Assembly (NCBI GenBank): GCA_964455395.1
Contig: CAYVWB010000048.1
Coordinates: 1-33,813, forward strand
Source of the DNA: CAYVWB01 sp964455395
Lineage (GTDB): Bacteria; Desulfobacterota; Desulfovibrionia; Desulfovibrionales; Desulfovibrionaceae
DNA length: 33,813 nucleotides
Direction of reading: 5' to 3'
A program made the translations under genes and the position numbers. Below the pieces are notes generated by a model that made no database searches, was not told the origin of the DNA, and was given only the letters and a program-made list of their open reading frames with translations. Below are positions 20,139 through 28,398 of this stretch, one piece after another; position 1 is the first letter of the stretch; each line of letters begins with the position of its first letter.

Positions 20139-21253
20139 GCGGCCTCCTCGGCGTCGGCTTTCGCGGTGGCCCGATCCCGCGCCGCGTTTCCGTCCTGGTG
20201 GGACGGTTGTTCCGAGGAAGCGTCAGACGCGTCGCCGGCGATGGCTTCCAGGAGCAGCCGACGGTCCATGCGACCGATCACGGCGTCGTCGTCGTCCGTC
20301 ACGGGGAAGGCGCGGTCTTCGCGCGCCACGCGGCGCAGCACTTCGATGAGGCGGGTCGTCTTGCGCAGCGGTTCGGGCGCGTCGTCCTCGAAATCCTCTG
20401 CGGCGGCGGGTTCCATGGCCGTGCCCACGGTCACCACGCGGGTGCGGTCCACGTTCTCCACGAAGGAAGCCACGTAGTCGTCGGCCGGCTGGGTGACGAT
20501 GGTCTCGGGCGTGCCCGTCTGGACGATGGCGCCGTCCTTCATGATGGCGATGCGGTCCCCCATGACGAGGGCTTCCGCCAGATCGTGGGTAATGAACAGG
20601 ATGGTCTTGGGATACTGCTTCTGGAGATCGAGAAATTCCATCTGCATGGTGGTGCGGATGAGCGGGTCGAGGGCGCTGAAGGCTTCGTCCATGAGCATGA
20701 CGTCGCTTTCCGCAGCGAGGGCCCGCGCAAGGCCCACGCGCTGGCGCATGCCGCCGGAGAGTTCGTCCACACGGTGCTCGTCATAGCCTTCCAGGCCCAC
20801 CAGGGAGAGCGCCTTGCGGCCTTTTTCCTTGCGCTCCTGCGGGGAAAGTTCCTGCAGCTCCAGCGCAAAGGCCGCGTTCTCCAGCACGGTGCGGTGCTCC
20901 AGCAGCCCGAAATGCTGGAAGACCATGCTGATGCGTCGCTTGCGGTAGGCCAGCAGGTCATCCTTCTCCAATGCGCGGATGTCGTCCTCGTCGATGCGCA
21001 CCGCGCCTTGCGTCGGTTCCACGAGGCGGTTCACGCACCGCAGCAGCGTGGATTTGCCGCTGCCCGAGAGCCCCATGATGACGAAGATCTCGGCGTCTTC
21101 AACGGTGAAGCTCGCATCCCGTACGGCCACGGTGCAGCCGGTCTGCTCACGGATGGCTTCACGGGATTCGCCCTCCTCGGCCAGCTCGATGGGTCGCTCG
21201 CACGAACCTCGGCCGAATACCTTGTACAGATTTTCCACGACGATACGGGCCAT
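20135..21253 (-). CDS. proV: Glycine betaine/proline-type ABC importer, ATP-binding subunit
   Basis: From ATG 21253 (AAAGGAG five bases upstream) the protein has 372 residues. Walker A is GLSGSGKST at 61-69, the signature LSGGM at 165-169 and Walker B VMLMDE at 185-190. The insertion before Walker A (about 20-40) and QHFGLLEHRTVLEN are typical of the ProV/OpuAA subgroup. The C-terminal region (about 260-345) fits the paired CBS domains that sense ionic strength in relatives, but only the second (FPVTDDDDAVIGRMDRRLLL) reads clearly. The tail is an acidic/Ala-rich, disordered stretch. An upstream in-frame ATG at 21316 is less likely. It heads the importer operon. Confidence 0.93.
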   Translation of the reverse strand: MARIVVENLYKVFGRGSCERPIELAEEGESREAIREQTGCTVAVRDASFTVEDAEIFVIMGLSGSGKSTLLRCVNRLVEPTQGAVRIDEDDIRALEKDDLLAYRKRRISMVFQHFGLLEHRTVLENAAFALELQELSPQERKEKGRKALSLVGLEGYDEHRVDELSGGMRQRVGLARALAAESDVMLMDEAFSALDPLIRTTMQMEFLDLQKQYPKTILFITHDLAEALVMGDRIAIMKDGAIVQTGTPETIVTQPADDYVASFVENVDRTRVVTVGTAMEPAAAEDFEDDAPEPLRKTTRLIEVLRRVAREDRAFPVTDDDDAVIGRMDRRLLLEAIAGDASDASSEQPSHQDGNAARDRATAKADAEEAA

Positions 21254-21340
21254 GATGCTCCTTTGCCCAGCGTTGGTCCTGAGAAGCGTCATGCGGATCG
21301 ACGATCCGTCGCGCACCGCCCAAGACGGGGGACAGGCTGC

Positions 21341-21368
21341 ATCGTACCCCGAGCCGCCCAGGGAACAA
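21341..21368 (-). promoter_or_regulatory. Possible sigma-70 promoter for proVWX
   Basis: Minus strand: TTGTTC (21368-21363), 16-base spacer, TACGAT (21346-21341). The -35 match is only three of six and the -10 four of six, about 90 bases upstream of proV. It is the best pair I could find in this gap. Confidence 0.3.
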
Positions 21369-21433
21369 GATCAGATTTCGGGGAGGCCCGGCGCGAGGCG
21401 CGTTTCGAATCCGCCGAGCTCTGCCGTTCCCGG

Positions 21434-21874
21434 TTACTCCACAAGTCGGTGGAAGTGGTGCGCGCCGACCACCGCCACAGGCGAACGTCCCTTGGCCCAG
21501 CGCGGCAGGCGTCGCACGGCGGCCGGGTTGAGGTAGTGGTCCGCGCCGTGGGTGGGGTCATCCACACCACCCTCGGTCACCAGACGCGCGGTTTCCAGAC
21601 ACGCGAGGTAGAGAGGATCCTCCTCCGACAGGCGTTGCAGCAGCGCGCGGTTGGGGTCGTTGGCGTTCCAGCAGCTGAACTGCCACGGTTGAAGACACAC
21701 CGCGTCCACGGCGGCGGGCCAGCCATACGCGGGGGCGCGCTGTGCGCGGTTGCGCACGACCCAGGCCACGGCGCGGCGACCTGTTTCACATTCGCCACGG
21801 GCTTCGCCCCATAGCGTGCGGGCGAGGATGTCCAGGGCGGCGGGCGTGGGGACGGGATGCAGAGGGACGGGCAT
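21434..21874 (-). CDS. SleB-type cell wall hydrolase
   Basis: From ATG 21874 (AAGGAG just upstream) the protein has 146 residues and is almost only the Hydrolase_2/SleB catalytic domain. The expected catalytic acid is Glu24 in ARTLWGEARGE; AVAWVVRNRA, PWQFSCWNANDPN and GGVDDPTHGADHYLNP follow the family pattern. SleB relatives are lytic transglycosylases that open peptidoglycan. There is no signal peptide, so export would need a holin, another route or cell lysis; in Gram-negative genomes such short forms are often phage-derived or act in wall remodelling. No other phage gene is near. The family is certain enough, the role is not. Confidence 0.83.
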   Translation of the reverse strand: MPVPLHPVPTPAALDILARTLWGEARGECETGRRAVAWVVRNRAQRAPAYGWPAAVDAVCLQPWQFSCWNANDPNRALLQRLSEEDPLYLACLETARLVTEGGVDDPTHGADHYLNPAAVRRLPRWAKGRSPVAVVGAHHFHRLVE

Positions 21875-21933
21875 GGCGACTCCTTTTTTTTGCACCCTAC
21901 GGTGCGGGCCGGGCATGCCGTCAGGGGGAAGGG

Positions 21934-21949
21934 AGGCAGGCGCGTTGCC
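21934..21949 (+). promoter_or_regulatory. Weak sigma-54-like element upstream of the GT8 gene
   Basis: AGGCAGGCGCGTTGCC keeps GG and GC at the required 10-base separation and TTGC at -12, but departs from TGGCACG at two positions of the -24 box. Transcription would begin near 21960, 48 bases before the gene. In such GC-rich DNA this match could be chance. Confidence 0.25.
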
Positions 21950-22007
21950 CTCTGCGGCGGCTGGTGCTAGGGCTTGACGAGGTCGTCACCTCATCCCGCC
22001 ATCTGTC

Positions 22008-22979
22008 ATGAAGAAACCCCTCGCCATCGTCACCGGCGTCACGGAGGACCACGCCTTCGCCGCCGGCGCCATGCTCCTCCTGCTGGACCGTCATGTGCGC
22101 GGAACGCCTTACGAAGCCGTCGTGCTGACCACGGGCCTCGGCTTCAACGACAGGCGGTTGCTGGAGCGGCTGCCCCAAGCCCGTATCGAGCGTATCGAGC
22201 ATGTCGAGGGGGTGGGGCGGAGTGGGACGGAAGGGGTGAGCGGCCTTTGTCCCGAAGCGCTGGCGCGGTTTTCCGCCATCGCTTTGGCCAAACTGGAGCT
22301 CTTTTCCCTGCTGGAGGAGTACGACACGGTGGTCTGGCTGGACGCAGACGTGGCCGTGCAGGGGGACTTCATGGCGGAACTGGCCGGGTACGGGCCCCTG
22401 CCCCTGGCGATGGCTCACGAGGACCCGCACTTCCGCGAGGAAGGACCGCAGACCATGGCCGCCAACTTCACCACGCCGCCGCCGGGGTGCGATTGCGCCG
22501 CGCCGCTCTACAACTCCGGCGTCATCGTGGCGCAGGCGGCTCTGCCCGAGCCGGCGGCGGTGCGCGCCGAATTGCTGGCGGCACTCGGTGAACTCGGCGA
22601 GACCCTGCGTTTTCCCGACCAGGGTCTGTTGAATCTGCTGGCCTTGCGCCGCCCGACGCTGGTGCGCACGCTGCCCTGCGCGCGGTTCAATTGTCATCCC
22701 ATGAATCCGGAATCCCTTCGGGCGCCTCTCGTGCACGCCTTCGGGGCCTTCAAATTCTGGAACGACGGCGCCTTGGCCCTGCTCTTCCCGGAATGGACGC
22801 GCGCCTACGAGGCGTGGACGGCGCAAGGCGGCGCGCCTTACCGCGGGCGAATGGTCAACAGGGAGTGGGTGAAGCACGGCGCCTACCACACTCTGGCGCG
22901 TCTCATGGCCGCCGTGAAGACGCAGCGGGAACGCAACGCCGCGTTGGAAACCGCGCTGCGGGAGCGGGACGCGCGCTGA
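22008..22979 (+). CDS. GT8-like (glycogenin/LgtC-type) glycosyltransferase
   Basis: The 323-residue soluble protein has a GT-A fold pattern: AIVTGVTEDHAFAAGAMLLL at the N-terminus, the metal/donor DxD as Asp112-Ala-Asp114 in TVVWLDADVAV, then PLYNSGVIVAQ, FPDQGLLNLL and HAFGAFKFWND. These match GT8 retaining transferases, which add galactose or glucose from UDP-sugars to lipopolysaccharide or other glycans at the cytoplasmic face. The ATG at 22008 has no clear ribosome site. The run RIERIEHVEGVGRSGTEGVS (59-78) is a local expansion over two exact 9-base repeats (22182-22199). It stands alone between unrelated genes, so the acceptor is open. Confidence 0.78.
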   Translation: MKKPLAIVTGVTEDHAFAAGAMLLLLDRHVRGTPYEAVVLTTGLGFNDRRLLERLPQARIERIEHVEGVGRSGTEGVSGLCPEALARFSAIALAKLELFSLLEEYDTVVWLDADVAVQGDFMAELAGYGPLPLAMAHEDPHFREEGPQTMAANFTTPPPGCDCAAPLYNSGVIVAQAALPEPAAVRAELLAALGELGETLRFPDQGLLNLLALRRPTLVRTLPCARFNCHPMNPESLRAPLVHAFGAFKFWNDGALALLFPEWTRAYEAWTAQGGAPYRGRMVNREWVKHGAYHTLARLMAAVKTQRERNAALETALRERDAR

Positions 22980-23209
22980 GCGCCCTGCCGCGAAGCTGAC
23001 AGCGCATCGGACCGCGCCTTCTCGCGGCGTTCCCGGATCTTTGGCTGGGCCGGCGCAGCATGCGCCGCCGCGCTCGGCGCATACGCGACGCGCGGTCGAG
23101 GCCGCCGGGAGCGAGCATCTCCGAAGGGGACGACCCGTACGCCAGCGCAGAGCGGACTCGCCGCCCCCAGACGTCTGGAGCGGGACTGGGTCCCGGTGAG
23201 GGGGGGCGG

Positions 23210-24595
23210 TCAGTTGGCCGCCGCGGAAAGGTCGCAGCGGGGGAGCGCGCACGCCGAGGGCGGCAGGGTGACGTGGAAGGTTGCGCCCTTGCCCAGCACG
23301 GATTCCGCCCAGATGGCTCCGCCGTAGTGGTGGATGATCTGATGGCAGATCGCCAACCCCAGACCCGTGCCGCGCTCGGCGCCTTCGGGGAGGGTGTCCT
23401 CGCGGCGCGCCTGATGGAAGGTGTCGAAGATGGCGGAGAGTTCGCTGTCCGGTATGCCGGGCCCCGTGTCCGCCACGGAGAAGGCGAGCGCCGCGCCGCC
23501 GCCGCCTGTCTTGGCGCCCAGCGTCACCACGCCGTGGGGCGCGTATTTCACGGCGTTGTCCAATAGATTGATGAGCACCTGGAGGATGCGGTCCGGGTCC
23601 GCCTTGATGGACGGCAGGGGCCCTTCGATGCGCGTCTCCAGCGTGCAGCGTTTGGCCTGGGCCGCCAAGCGGACGGACTCCAAGGCGCGTTCGGCGAGTT
23701 CCGCGAAATCCACCAGTTCGTCATTCCAGGCGAGGGTGCCGGACTCGATCTTCGAGACGTCCAGCAAGTCGCTGATGAGGCGGGAGAGGCGCTCCGCTTC
23801 CTGGGTGATGATCTCCAGATTCTCCTCGATGCGTCGCGCGCGTTTGCAGCGCCCGGCGTCGTCCTGCGCCAGTGGCGCGAACCCCCGCGTGAAATCTCGG
23901 GCGATGAGTTTGGAAAAGCCCATCACCGCAGTGAGGGGCGTACGCAGCTCGTGGGAGACGGCCGAAAGGAAGCTGGACTTCAAGGCGTCCAGTTCCTGCA
24001 GCCGGCGGTTGGCGGCTTCCAGCTCACGGGCCTTGCGCTCCAGGTCGCGGGTGCGCGCGTCCACCAGGGCTTCCAGATGGCGGTTCATGCCCTCCAGTTT
24101 CTTCTCGGCGCGGCGGCGGTCCGTGATGTCCCGCGCCACAGCCACCACGTAGGCTTCCGCGCCCAGCTGCACGATGCGCAAGGAGAACTCCACGGGAATG
24201 CGCGCGCCGTCGCTGGCGTGGAGCTCCGTCTCGATGGCGTCCAGCAGGCGGCTCCAGTCCTGCGCCTTGGCGAGACGGTTCTCGATGTGCTCATCCGTGA
24301 TCGGCGGCAGGATATCCCGAAACGACACGCCCTTGAGCGCTTCCGGAGAGGTCCGCAGGATACGGGAGGCGGCGAAGCTGCAGTCCACCACCTTGCCGCT
24401 GTCCACGCTGGCGAGGAAGATGGCTTCGTTGGACTGGTCCAGCAAAGCGCGGAAGCGCTCCAGATCCGCGAGTTTTTCTTGCAACTCGGGATAATAGCTC
24501 TTGCGCATGGAGCGCTCGCCCAACCCGATGAGCCTGTCGCGCAAGGCGTGGGTGTCGCCGGGTCGGGGCCTCGGCGGGTCAGAGCGCCTGCGCAT
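23210..24595 (-). CDS. PAS-domain sensor histidine kinase coupled to the ErcA-like gene
   Basis: I take ATG 24595 (461 residues): GGAGG lies six bases upstream, and the start overlaps the end of the alcohol dehydrogenase gene by 17 bases; ATG 24508 is the alternative. Residues about 45-160 form a PAS sensor (FRALLDQSNEAIFLASVDSG). The phosphorylated His215 is in AVSHELRTPLTAVMGFSKL, and the ATPase has Asn343/Asn347 (NLLDNAVKY), Asp376 in DTGPGI and GTGLGL at 409-414. No membrane helix is seen, so it senses a cytoplasmic cue. No response regulator is adjacent. The coupling argues that the dehydrogenase-like protein and the kinase work together. Confidence 0.93.
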   Translation of the reverse strand: MRRRSDPPRPRPGDTHALRDRLIGLGERSMRKSYYPELQEKLADLERFRALLDQSNEAIFLASVDSGKVVDCSFAASRILRTSPEALKGVSFRDILPPITDEHIENRLAKAQDWSRLLDAIETELHASDGARIPVEFSLRIVQLGAEAYVVAVARDITDRRRAEKKLEGMNRHLEALVDARTRDLERKARELEAANRRLQELDALKSSFLSAVSHELRTPLTAVMGFSKLIARDFTRGFAPLAQDDAGRCKRARRIEENLEIITQEAERLSRLISDLLDVSKIESGTLAWNDELVDFAELAERALESVRLAAQAKRCTLETRIEGPLPSIKADPDRILQVLINLLDNAVKYAPHGVVTLGAKTGGGGAALAFSVADTGPGIPDSELSAIFDTFHQARREDTLPEGAERGTGLGLAICHQIIHHYGGAIWAESVLGKGATFHVTLPPSACALPRCDLSAAAN

Positions 24596-25748
24596 AGACC
24601 GCCTCCAGCTCGTCCACCGTGGGGATGATGGGGTTCGTGGCCAGGCACGGGTCTTGTGCGGCGTGCTGCGCCAGGCTGCGCAGGTCCGCGCGAGTCACGC
24701 CCAGATCGGCGAGGCTTTGCGTGACGCCCACTTTGCGCTTGAGCTGGCGGATGCCTGCGGTCAAGGCGTCCAGGCGTTCGTCCCGGGGGCGCTCGTGGAT
24801 GTCCTCCACGCCCAAGGCCTCCGCGATGCGGTCGTAACGGTCCGGCGCGGCCGGGTAGTTGAACCGCACCACATGGTCCAGCAGGACGGCGTTGCACACG
24901 CCGTGCGGCAGATCCATACGCCCGCCCAAGCTGTGGGCCATGGCGTGCACTGCGCCCAGGATGGCGTTGGAGAAGGCAAGGCCCGCGTAGAGGCTGCCCA
25001 GCATCATGGCGCCGCGCACGCGCAAATCCCGTGGCCGCTCCATGGCCAGGGGCAGGTTGCGGGCGATGAGCCGTACGGCCTCCAGGCTGAGCAGGTCCGT
25101 GATGGGGGAGCTTGCGTTGGAGGCGTAAGCCTCCATGGCGTGGGTCAGCGCGTCGAGCCCGGTGCTGGAGGTGAGCGCTGCGCTCATGGTGGTGGTCACC
25201 TCCGGGTCGATGAGCGCGATGTCCGGCACCATGGTCTTGGAGACGACGGCTATCTTCACGTGGCGTTCATGATCCGTGATGATGGCGAACTGGGAGACGT
25301 CGGCGGAGCTGCCTGCCGTGGTGGGAATGCAGAGCAGGGGCGGGCCCGGCGCGGGGACGTTGTCCACGCCCTCGAAGGCGAGGATGTTGCGGTTGTTGGC
25401 CATGGCGATGCCGGCCCCTTTGGCCAGATCCAGACTGCTGCCGCCGCCCACGGCCACCAGCGCTTCGCAGCCGGCTTCCCGGTACGCTGCGGCGCAAGCC
25501 ATCACTTCCGTGTCCCGGGGATTCGGGGAGACGTCGAGATGCATGACGTAATCCACGCCGTATTCGTCGAGGCTGTGACAGACGAGATCCACCCAGCCGG
25601 CGGCGAGCACCCCGGCGTCGCTGACAAGCATGGCCTTGCGCGCGCCCAGATTGTTGACATAGCGGCCCGCCATGGAAATCGCGCCTTGCCCGAAGACGAA
25701 CTCCGGCGCAACGAATTTCCGCAGATCCAGGAGACTTGACAGGTCCAT
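24579..25748 (-). CDS. ercA: ErcA-like iron-containing alcohol dehydrogenase family protein
   Basis: From ATG 25748 (GGGAGGGAG upstream) the protein has 389 residues. It is a group III Fe-alcohol dehydrogenase: GGGSSLDLAKG at 101-111 binds the nucleotide phosphate, and metal ligands Asp199, His203, His268 and His282 are all present. The opening LRKFVAPEFVFG and IPTTAGSSADVSQFAII fit the ErcA subgroup, described in Pseudomonas as a dehydrogenase-like regulator of ethanol oxidation acting with ErcS-type kinases. The next gene is a kinase overlapping by 17 bases, as that link predicts. With all ligands intact it may also be an active enzyme. Subgroup call from memory of the pattern; family certain. 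Confidence 0.85.
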   Translation of the reverse strand: MDLSSLLDLRKFVAPEFVFGQGAISMAGRYVNNLGARKAMLVSDAGVLAAGWVDLVCHSLDEYGVDYVMHLDVSPNPRDTEVMACAAAYREAGCEALVAVGGGSSLDLAKGAGIAMANNRNILAFEGVDNVPAPGPPLLCIPTTAGSSADVSQFAIITDHERHVKIAVVSKTMVPDIALIDPEVTTTMSAALTSSTGLDALTHAMEAYASNASSPITDLLSLEAVRLIARNLPLAMERPRDLRVRGAMMLGSLYAGLAFSNAILGAVHAMAHSLGGRMDLPHGVCNAVLLDHVVRFNYPAAPDRYDRIAEALGVEDIHERPRDERLDALTAGIRQLKRKVGVTQSLADLGVTRADLRSLAQHAAQDPCLATNPIIPTVDELEAVYAQAL

Positions 25749-25772
25749 GCTCCCTCCCTGACTTGTCCGCCC

Positions 25773-25801
25773 ATTCAGCATCCAAAAAGACGTCTTGTCA
25801 A
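25773..25801 (-). promoter_or_regulatory. Probable promoter of the ercA-kinase pair with a palindrome in the spacer
   Basis: Minus strand: a perfect TTGACA (25801-25796), 17-base spacer, weak CTGAAT (25778-25773). Transcription would begin near 25766, about 18 bases before the gene. The palindrome AAGACGTCTT (25787-25796) sits between the two boxes, where a bound regulator would block or activate; a weak -10 fits activator dependence. Confidence 0.5.
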
Positions 25802-25859
25802 GAAATCGTAACGATCAGCCCCCTCTCTTGTGCGTCATGGAATGCTGCGCGCGCGGCCC

Positions 25860-26636
25860 TCACGCCTCCAGCCAGATGAGTGACGCCTGACGGCCGGTGC
25901 GCCGTGCGCCGCGGTACGAGAAGAACCATTCGGGCAGGCTGCGGGTACAACAATCCACGCTGAAGATGTGCTCCGGCGGCACACCCGCCTGAGTCAACTG
26001 GGCCCATGTCAGCCGCCAGAGATCGAGTCGCATGGCGTCCCTGTCGAACCACTGTTCGAACGCTTCTCCGAACTCCGTGTCGAAGTTGGTGAACTCGCTC
26101 GCTCCGGGACCCAGGGACGGACCTCGCGCCGCAAAGAGCTCCGATGGCCGCGCTGCATAGCGCGCACACAGTCGTGCGATGGCGCTCTGGATGAAACCCA
26201 TGCGGTTGCCGCGCCAGCCCACGTGCAGTCCCGCCACGAAACGACCCGTCTCATGGGTGAGCAGCAGGGGTTGGCAGTCCGCAGTCTTCACCACCAGCGC
26301 GTCGCCGGGACGGGAAGTGGCCTGACCGTCGGCCTCCACGAGGCCGGGACGGCCAAGGCCGTCACTGCCGCCGTCGCAGGCGTCGTCGGGAACGGGTTCC
26401 GGCTCGAAGCGGAGCGCATCGCCGTGGACTTGGCGCGTCTCCAGCCAACGGCCGAAGCCCCACTCCCGTTGCAAGGCGAGACGGTTGGCGCGCACGGCCT
26501 CGGGGTTGTCGCCCACATCAAACGAGATGTTGGCTCCGTCGAAGGGCGGCGCGCTGACCCCGCCCCGACGGGTGAGGAAAAGACACCGCACGCGCGGCGC
26601 TCCGGGAAACGCGAAGGGGATGGCTAAGGGCTCCAT
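25860..26636 (-). CDS. pgeF: Laccase-domain purine nucleoside phosphorylase (PgeF/YfiH family)
   Basis: The start at 26636 (258 residues) overlaps the upstream cyclo-ligase gene by 13 bases. Family marks are clear: LTRRGGVSAPPFDGANIS near the N-terminus, TRQVHGD, VVKTADCQPLLL, VAGLHVGWRGNRMGFIQ and the end FFSYRGARRTGRQASLIWL. The His/Cys zinc-site residues (His in QVHG, Cys in TADC, His in LHVGWRG) are present. YfiH-type proteins were first called multicopper polyphenol oxidases; later work shows phosphorolysis of adenosine and inosine and a peptidoglycan-editing role in E. coli. It is cytoplasmic. An open frame further upstream lies over the cyclo-ligase and is a shadow. Confidence 0.9.
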   Translation of the reverse strand: MEPLAIPFAFPGAPRVRCLFLTRRGGVSAPPFDGANISFDVGDNPEAVRANRLALQREWGFGRWLETRQVHGDALRFEPEPVPDDACDGGSDGLGRPGLVEADGQATSRPGDALVVKTADCQPLLLTHETGRFVAGLHVGWRGNRMGFIQSAIARLCARYAARPSELFAARGPSLGPGASEFTNFDTEFGEAFEQWFDRDAMRLDLWRLTWAQLTQAGVPPEHIFSVDCCTRSLPEWFFSYRGARRTGRQASLIWLEA

Positions 26637-27217
26637 ACGAGGGATTCCTCTGTGGCCACGGCGTGGACCGGTCTGTCCCAGGGGTCTGCGGGCAAGGCCT
26701 TCACCACTTGGAACGAGTAGGCAAGGCCGAAGGCGGTGGTGTGGGCGAAGCGCCCCTGGACGAGCAGCCGGTCGTAGTACCCGCAGCCCTGCCCCAGTCG
26801 CAGCCCGTGGCGGTCGAAGGCCACTCCGGGGATGACAGCCGTCTCCGGCGCGGCTTCCGGCTCCAGCGCGCACGTGGCGGGATCCGGCTCCGGGATGCTG
26901 TAGAGCCCCGGGACGAGATCCTCGCGGCAGCGCACGCACGCAAGCTCCATGGCGCCGTGGCCGGCTTCGGGCAGACACCGCGGCAGGTAGACGGCCTTGC
27001 CCTCGGCCCAGGCGCGTTCCAGCAGAAGATCCGTCGGGGTTTCACCGCGACACGCCACGTAGAGCAGCACGGCGCGGGCCTCGGCCCACTGGGGCGTCGC
27101 CAGAATGCGCCGTTGCGCTGCAGCGCCGTACGCCGCAGCCGTCGCCTCCGGCAGGTGCTGACGCTTGGCGCGCATGGCCGCTCGCAGGGCTTCCTTCGTA
27201 TGCAGAGGAGTCGTCAT
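26624..27217 (-). CDS. 5-formyltetrahydrofolate cyclo-ligase
   Basis: The 197-residue enzyme closes 5-formyl-THF to 5,10-methenyl-THF with ATP, clearing a folate dead end and returning one-carbon units. The basic N-terminus KEALRAAMRAKRQHLP and the signature GLRLGQGCGYYDRLL near the C-terminus are diagnostic. Length is normal. The ATG at 27217 has a poor ribosome site but fits the family. pgeF overlaps its end by 13 bases; both touch nucleotide and cofactor salvage. The metallophosphoesterase gene is divergent, 155 bases away. Confidence 0.93.
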   Translation of the reverse strand: MTTPLHTKEALRAAMRAKRQHLPEATAAAYGAAAQRRILATPQWAEARAVLLYVACRGETPTDLLLERAWAEGKAVYLPRCLPEAGHGAMELACVRCREDLVPGLYSIPEPDPATCALEPEAAPETAVIPGVAFDRHGLRLGQGCGYYDRLLVQGRFAHTTAFGLAYSFQVVKALPADPWDRPVHAVATEESLVWSP

Positions 27218-27372
27218 GCCGTGCAGGATAACACGTCACGGAGCAGTGGGAAACCGGGGGCTTGCGCGCCTGGACGCGCTCTGGTTCAATGCGGCGCAGG
27301 GAGCAATCCCCGGCGCGGGGCAAGGGCTGCGCGCCCACCGCCACTTCAGGCGTCATGCAGGAGGCGAAACCC

Positions 27373-28059
27373 ATGGCCAACGCGCCCTTTTACATCGGCG
27401 TCGGCGACGTGCACGGCGAGACGCGCATGATCGAGCGCATCCCACAGGTGACGGAAGCCGCAGCCGTCATCGTCAGCGGAGATTTGACGAACCACGGCGG
27501 CGCAGAGGATGCGGAGGCCGTACTCGCGGCCATCCGACGCGTGAACCCCACCGTCTACGCTCAGCTCGGCAACATGGACACCCCGGCGGTGGACCGACGC
27601 CTCAGCGAAGCCGGCGTCAACATTCACCGCGCAGCACGGCCCTTGCCGGGGGGCGACGTCGTGAGCGCAAACCCCGGCGTGATGGGCGTGGGCATGTCCA
27701 GCCCAACCCCTTTCGGCACGCCCTCCGAGGTCCCGGACGAGCAACTCGCCCGATGGCTGGAGGAAACCCATGCTGCAGCCGAGGCCTTCCGGCCGCTCCT
27801 GGTGGTTTCCCACACGCCGCCCTTGAATACGGCCACGGACAAACTGCCCGGCGGGGCGCATGTGGGATCGGCCGCTGTCCGCGCTTTCCTGGAGCGAACG
27901 CAACCCGACGTCTGTCTCACGGGGCACATCCATGAAGCCGCCGCTCTGGACATCCTCGGCGCATGCACGGTGGTGAACCCCGGCATGCTGAGCCACGGCG
28001 GGTACGCCCTGCTGACCCTGACGCCGCAAGGCCTGTGCGCGGAGCTCCGACGGGCGTGA
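27373..28059 (+). CDS. Calcineurin-like metallophosphoesterase
   Basis: The ATG at 27373 with AGGAGG at 27358-27363 gives 228 residues. The five phosphoesterase motifs are in order: Asp12-x-His14 (VGDVHGE), Asp37 (SGDLTNHG), Asn67 in a GNMD variant of GNHD, His in VVSHTPP, and GHIHE near the C-terminus followed by VNPGMLSHGGYALL. These bind a two-metal centre that hydrolyses phosphomonoesters or phosphodiesters; substrates vary too much to name one. No signal peptide, so cytoplasmic. The GNHD His is replaced by Met, which may lower general catalysis. Confidence 0.88.
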   Translation: MANAPFYIGVGDVHGETRMIERIPQVTEAAAVIVSGDLTNHGGAEDAEAVLAAIRRVNPTVYAQLGNMDTPAVDRRLSEAGVNIHRAARPLPGGDVVSANPGVMGVGMSSPTPFGTPSEVPDEQLARWLEETHAAAEAFRPLLVVSHTPPLNTATDKLPGGAHVGSAAVRAFLERTQPDVCLTGHIHEAAALDILGACTVVNPGMLSHGGYALLTLTPQGLCAELRRA

Positions 28060-28398
28060 GCAAGACGACCCCGGTCTAGCCCCGCTGCGTGGGGTCGCGT
28101 GGGGTCTCGTGTCGGGGCGCGCCATCAGACATCATCGGACATATCGGACATCAGGAAAAGCGCCCGGAATCGCCATGCGTCGCCGGATGGAGGGGGACAG
28201 CGCCCGGGAAACGGCGGCCCCCAGGGTGGCCGGGGGATCATCAGGAAAATCCATGAGGGTCGGACACGCGCCGCCCCGCGGGTACGCGTCAGGCGTCACA
28301 GCATGCTGCGACGAGGCGGACGCGAACCGGCGGGGTGGAGACGCGGGGTCGGCGGGGGCGGAGGGATCGGGGGCCGCCGGCTGATGGTGCGACGCGCG
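28060..28398. other. Intergenic region with degenerate short repeats
   Basis: These 339 bases separate convergent genes. CCCC/GGGG inverted repeats occur at about 28070-28110, and a run of CGGACAT-type repeats at 28124-28154. I see no T-run terminator, promoter or gene. Open frames on both strands here are Pro/Arg/Gly-rich and lack starts with ribosome sites. Confidence 0.45.
28124..28154. repeat. Degenerate 9-10 bp direct repeats (CGGACATC type)
   Basis: CAGACATCAT, CGGACATAT and CGGACATCAG follow one another without spacers, differing by single bases and one length change. Confidence 0.7.

Noticed and set aside
18303..20477. 724-residue plus-strand open frame across proX and proW
   Set aside because: Antisense to a complete ABC importer operon; His/Gln/Gly-rich and patternless.
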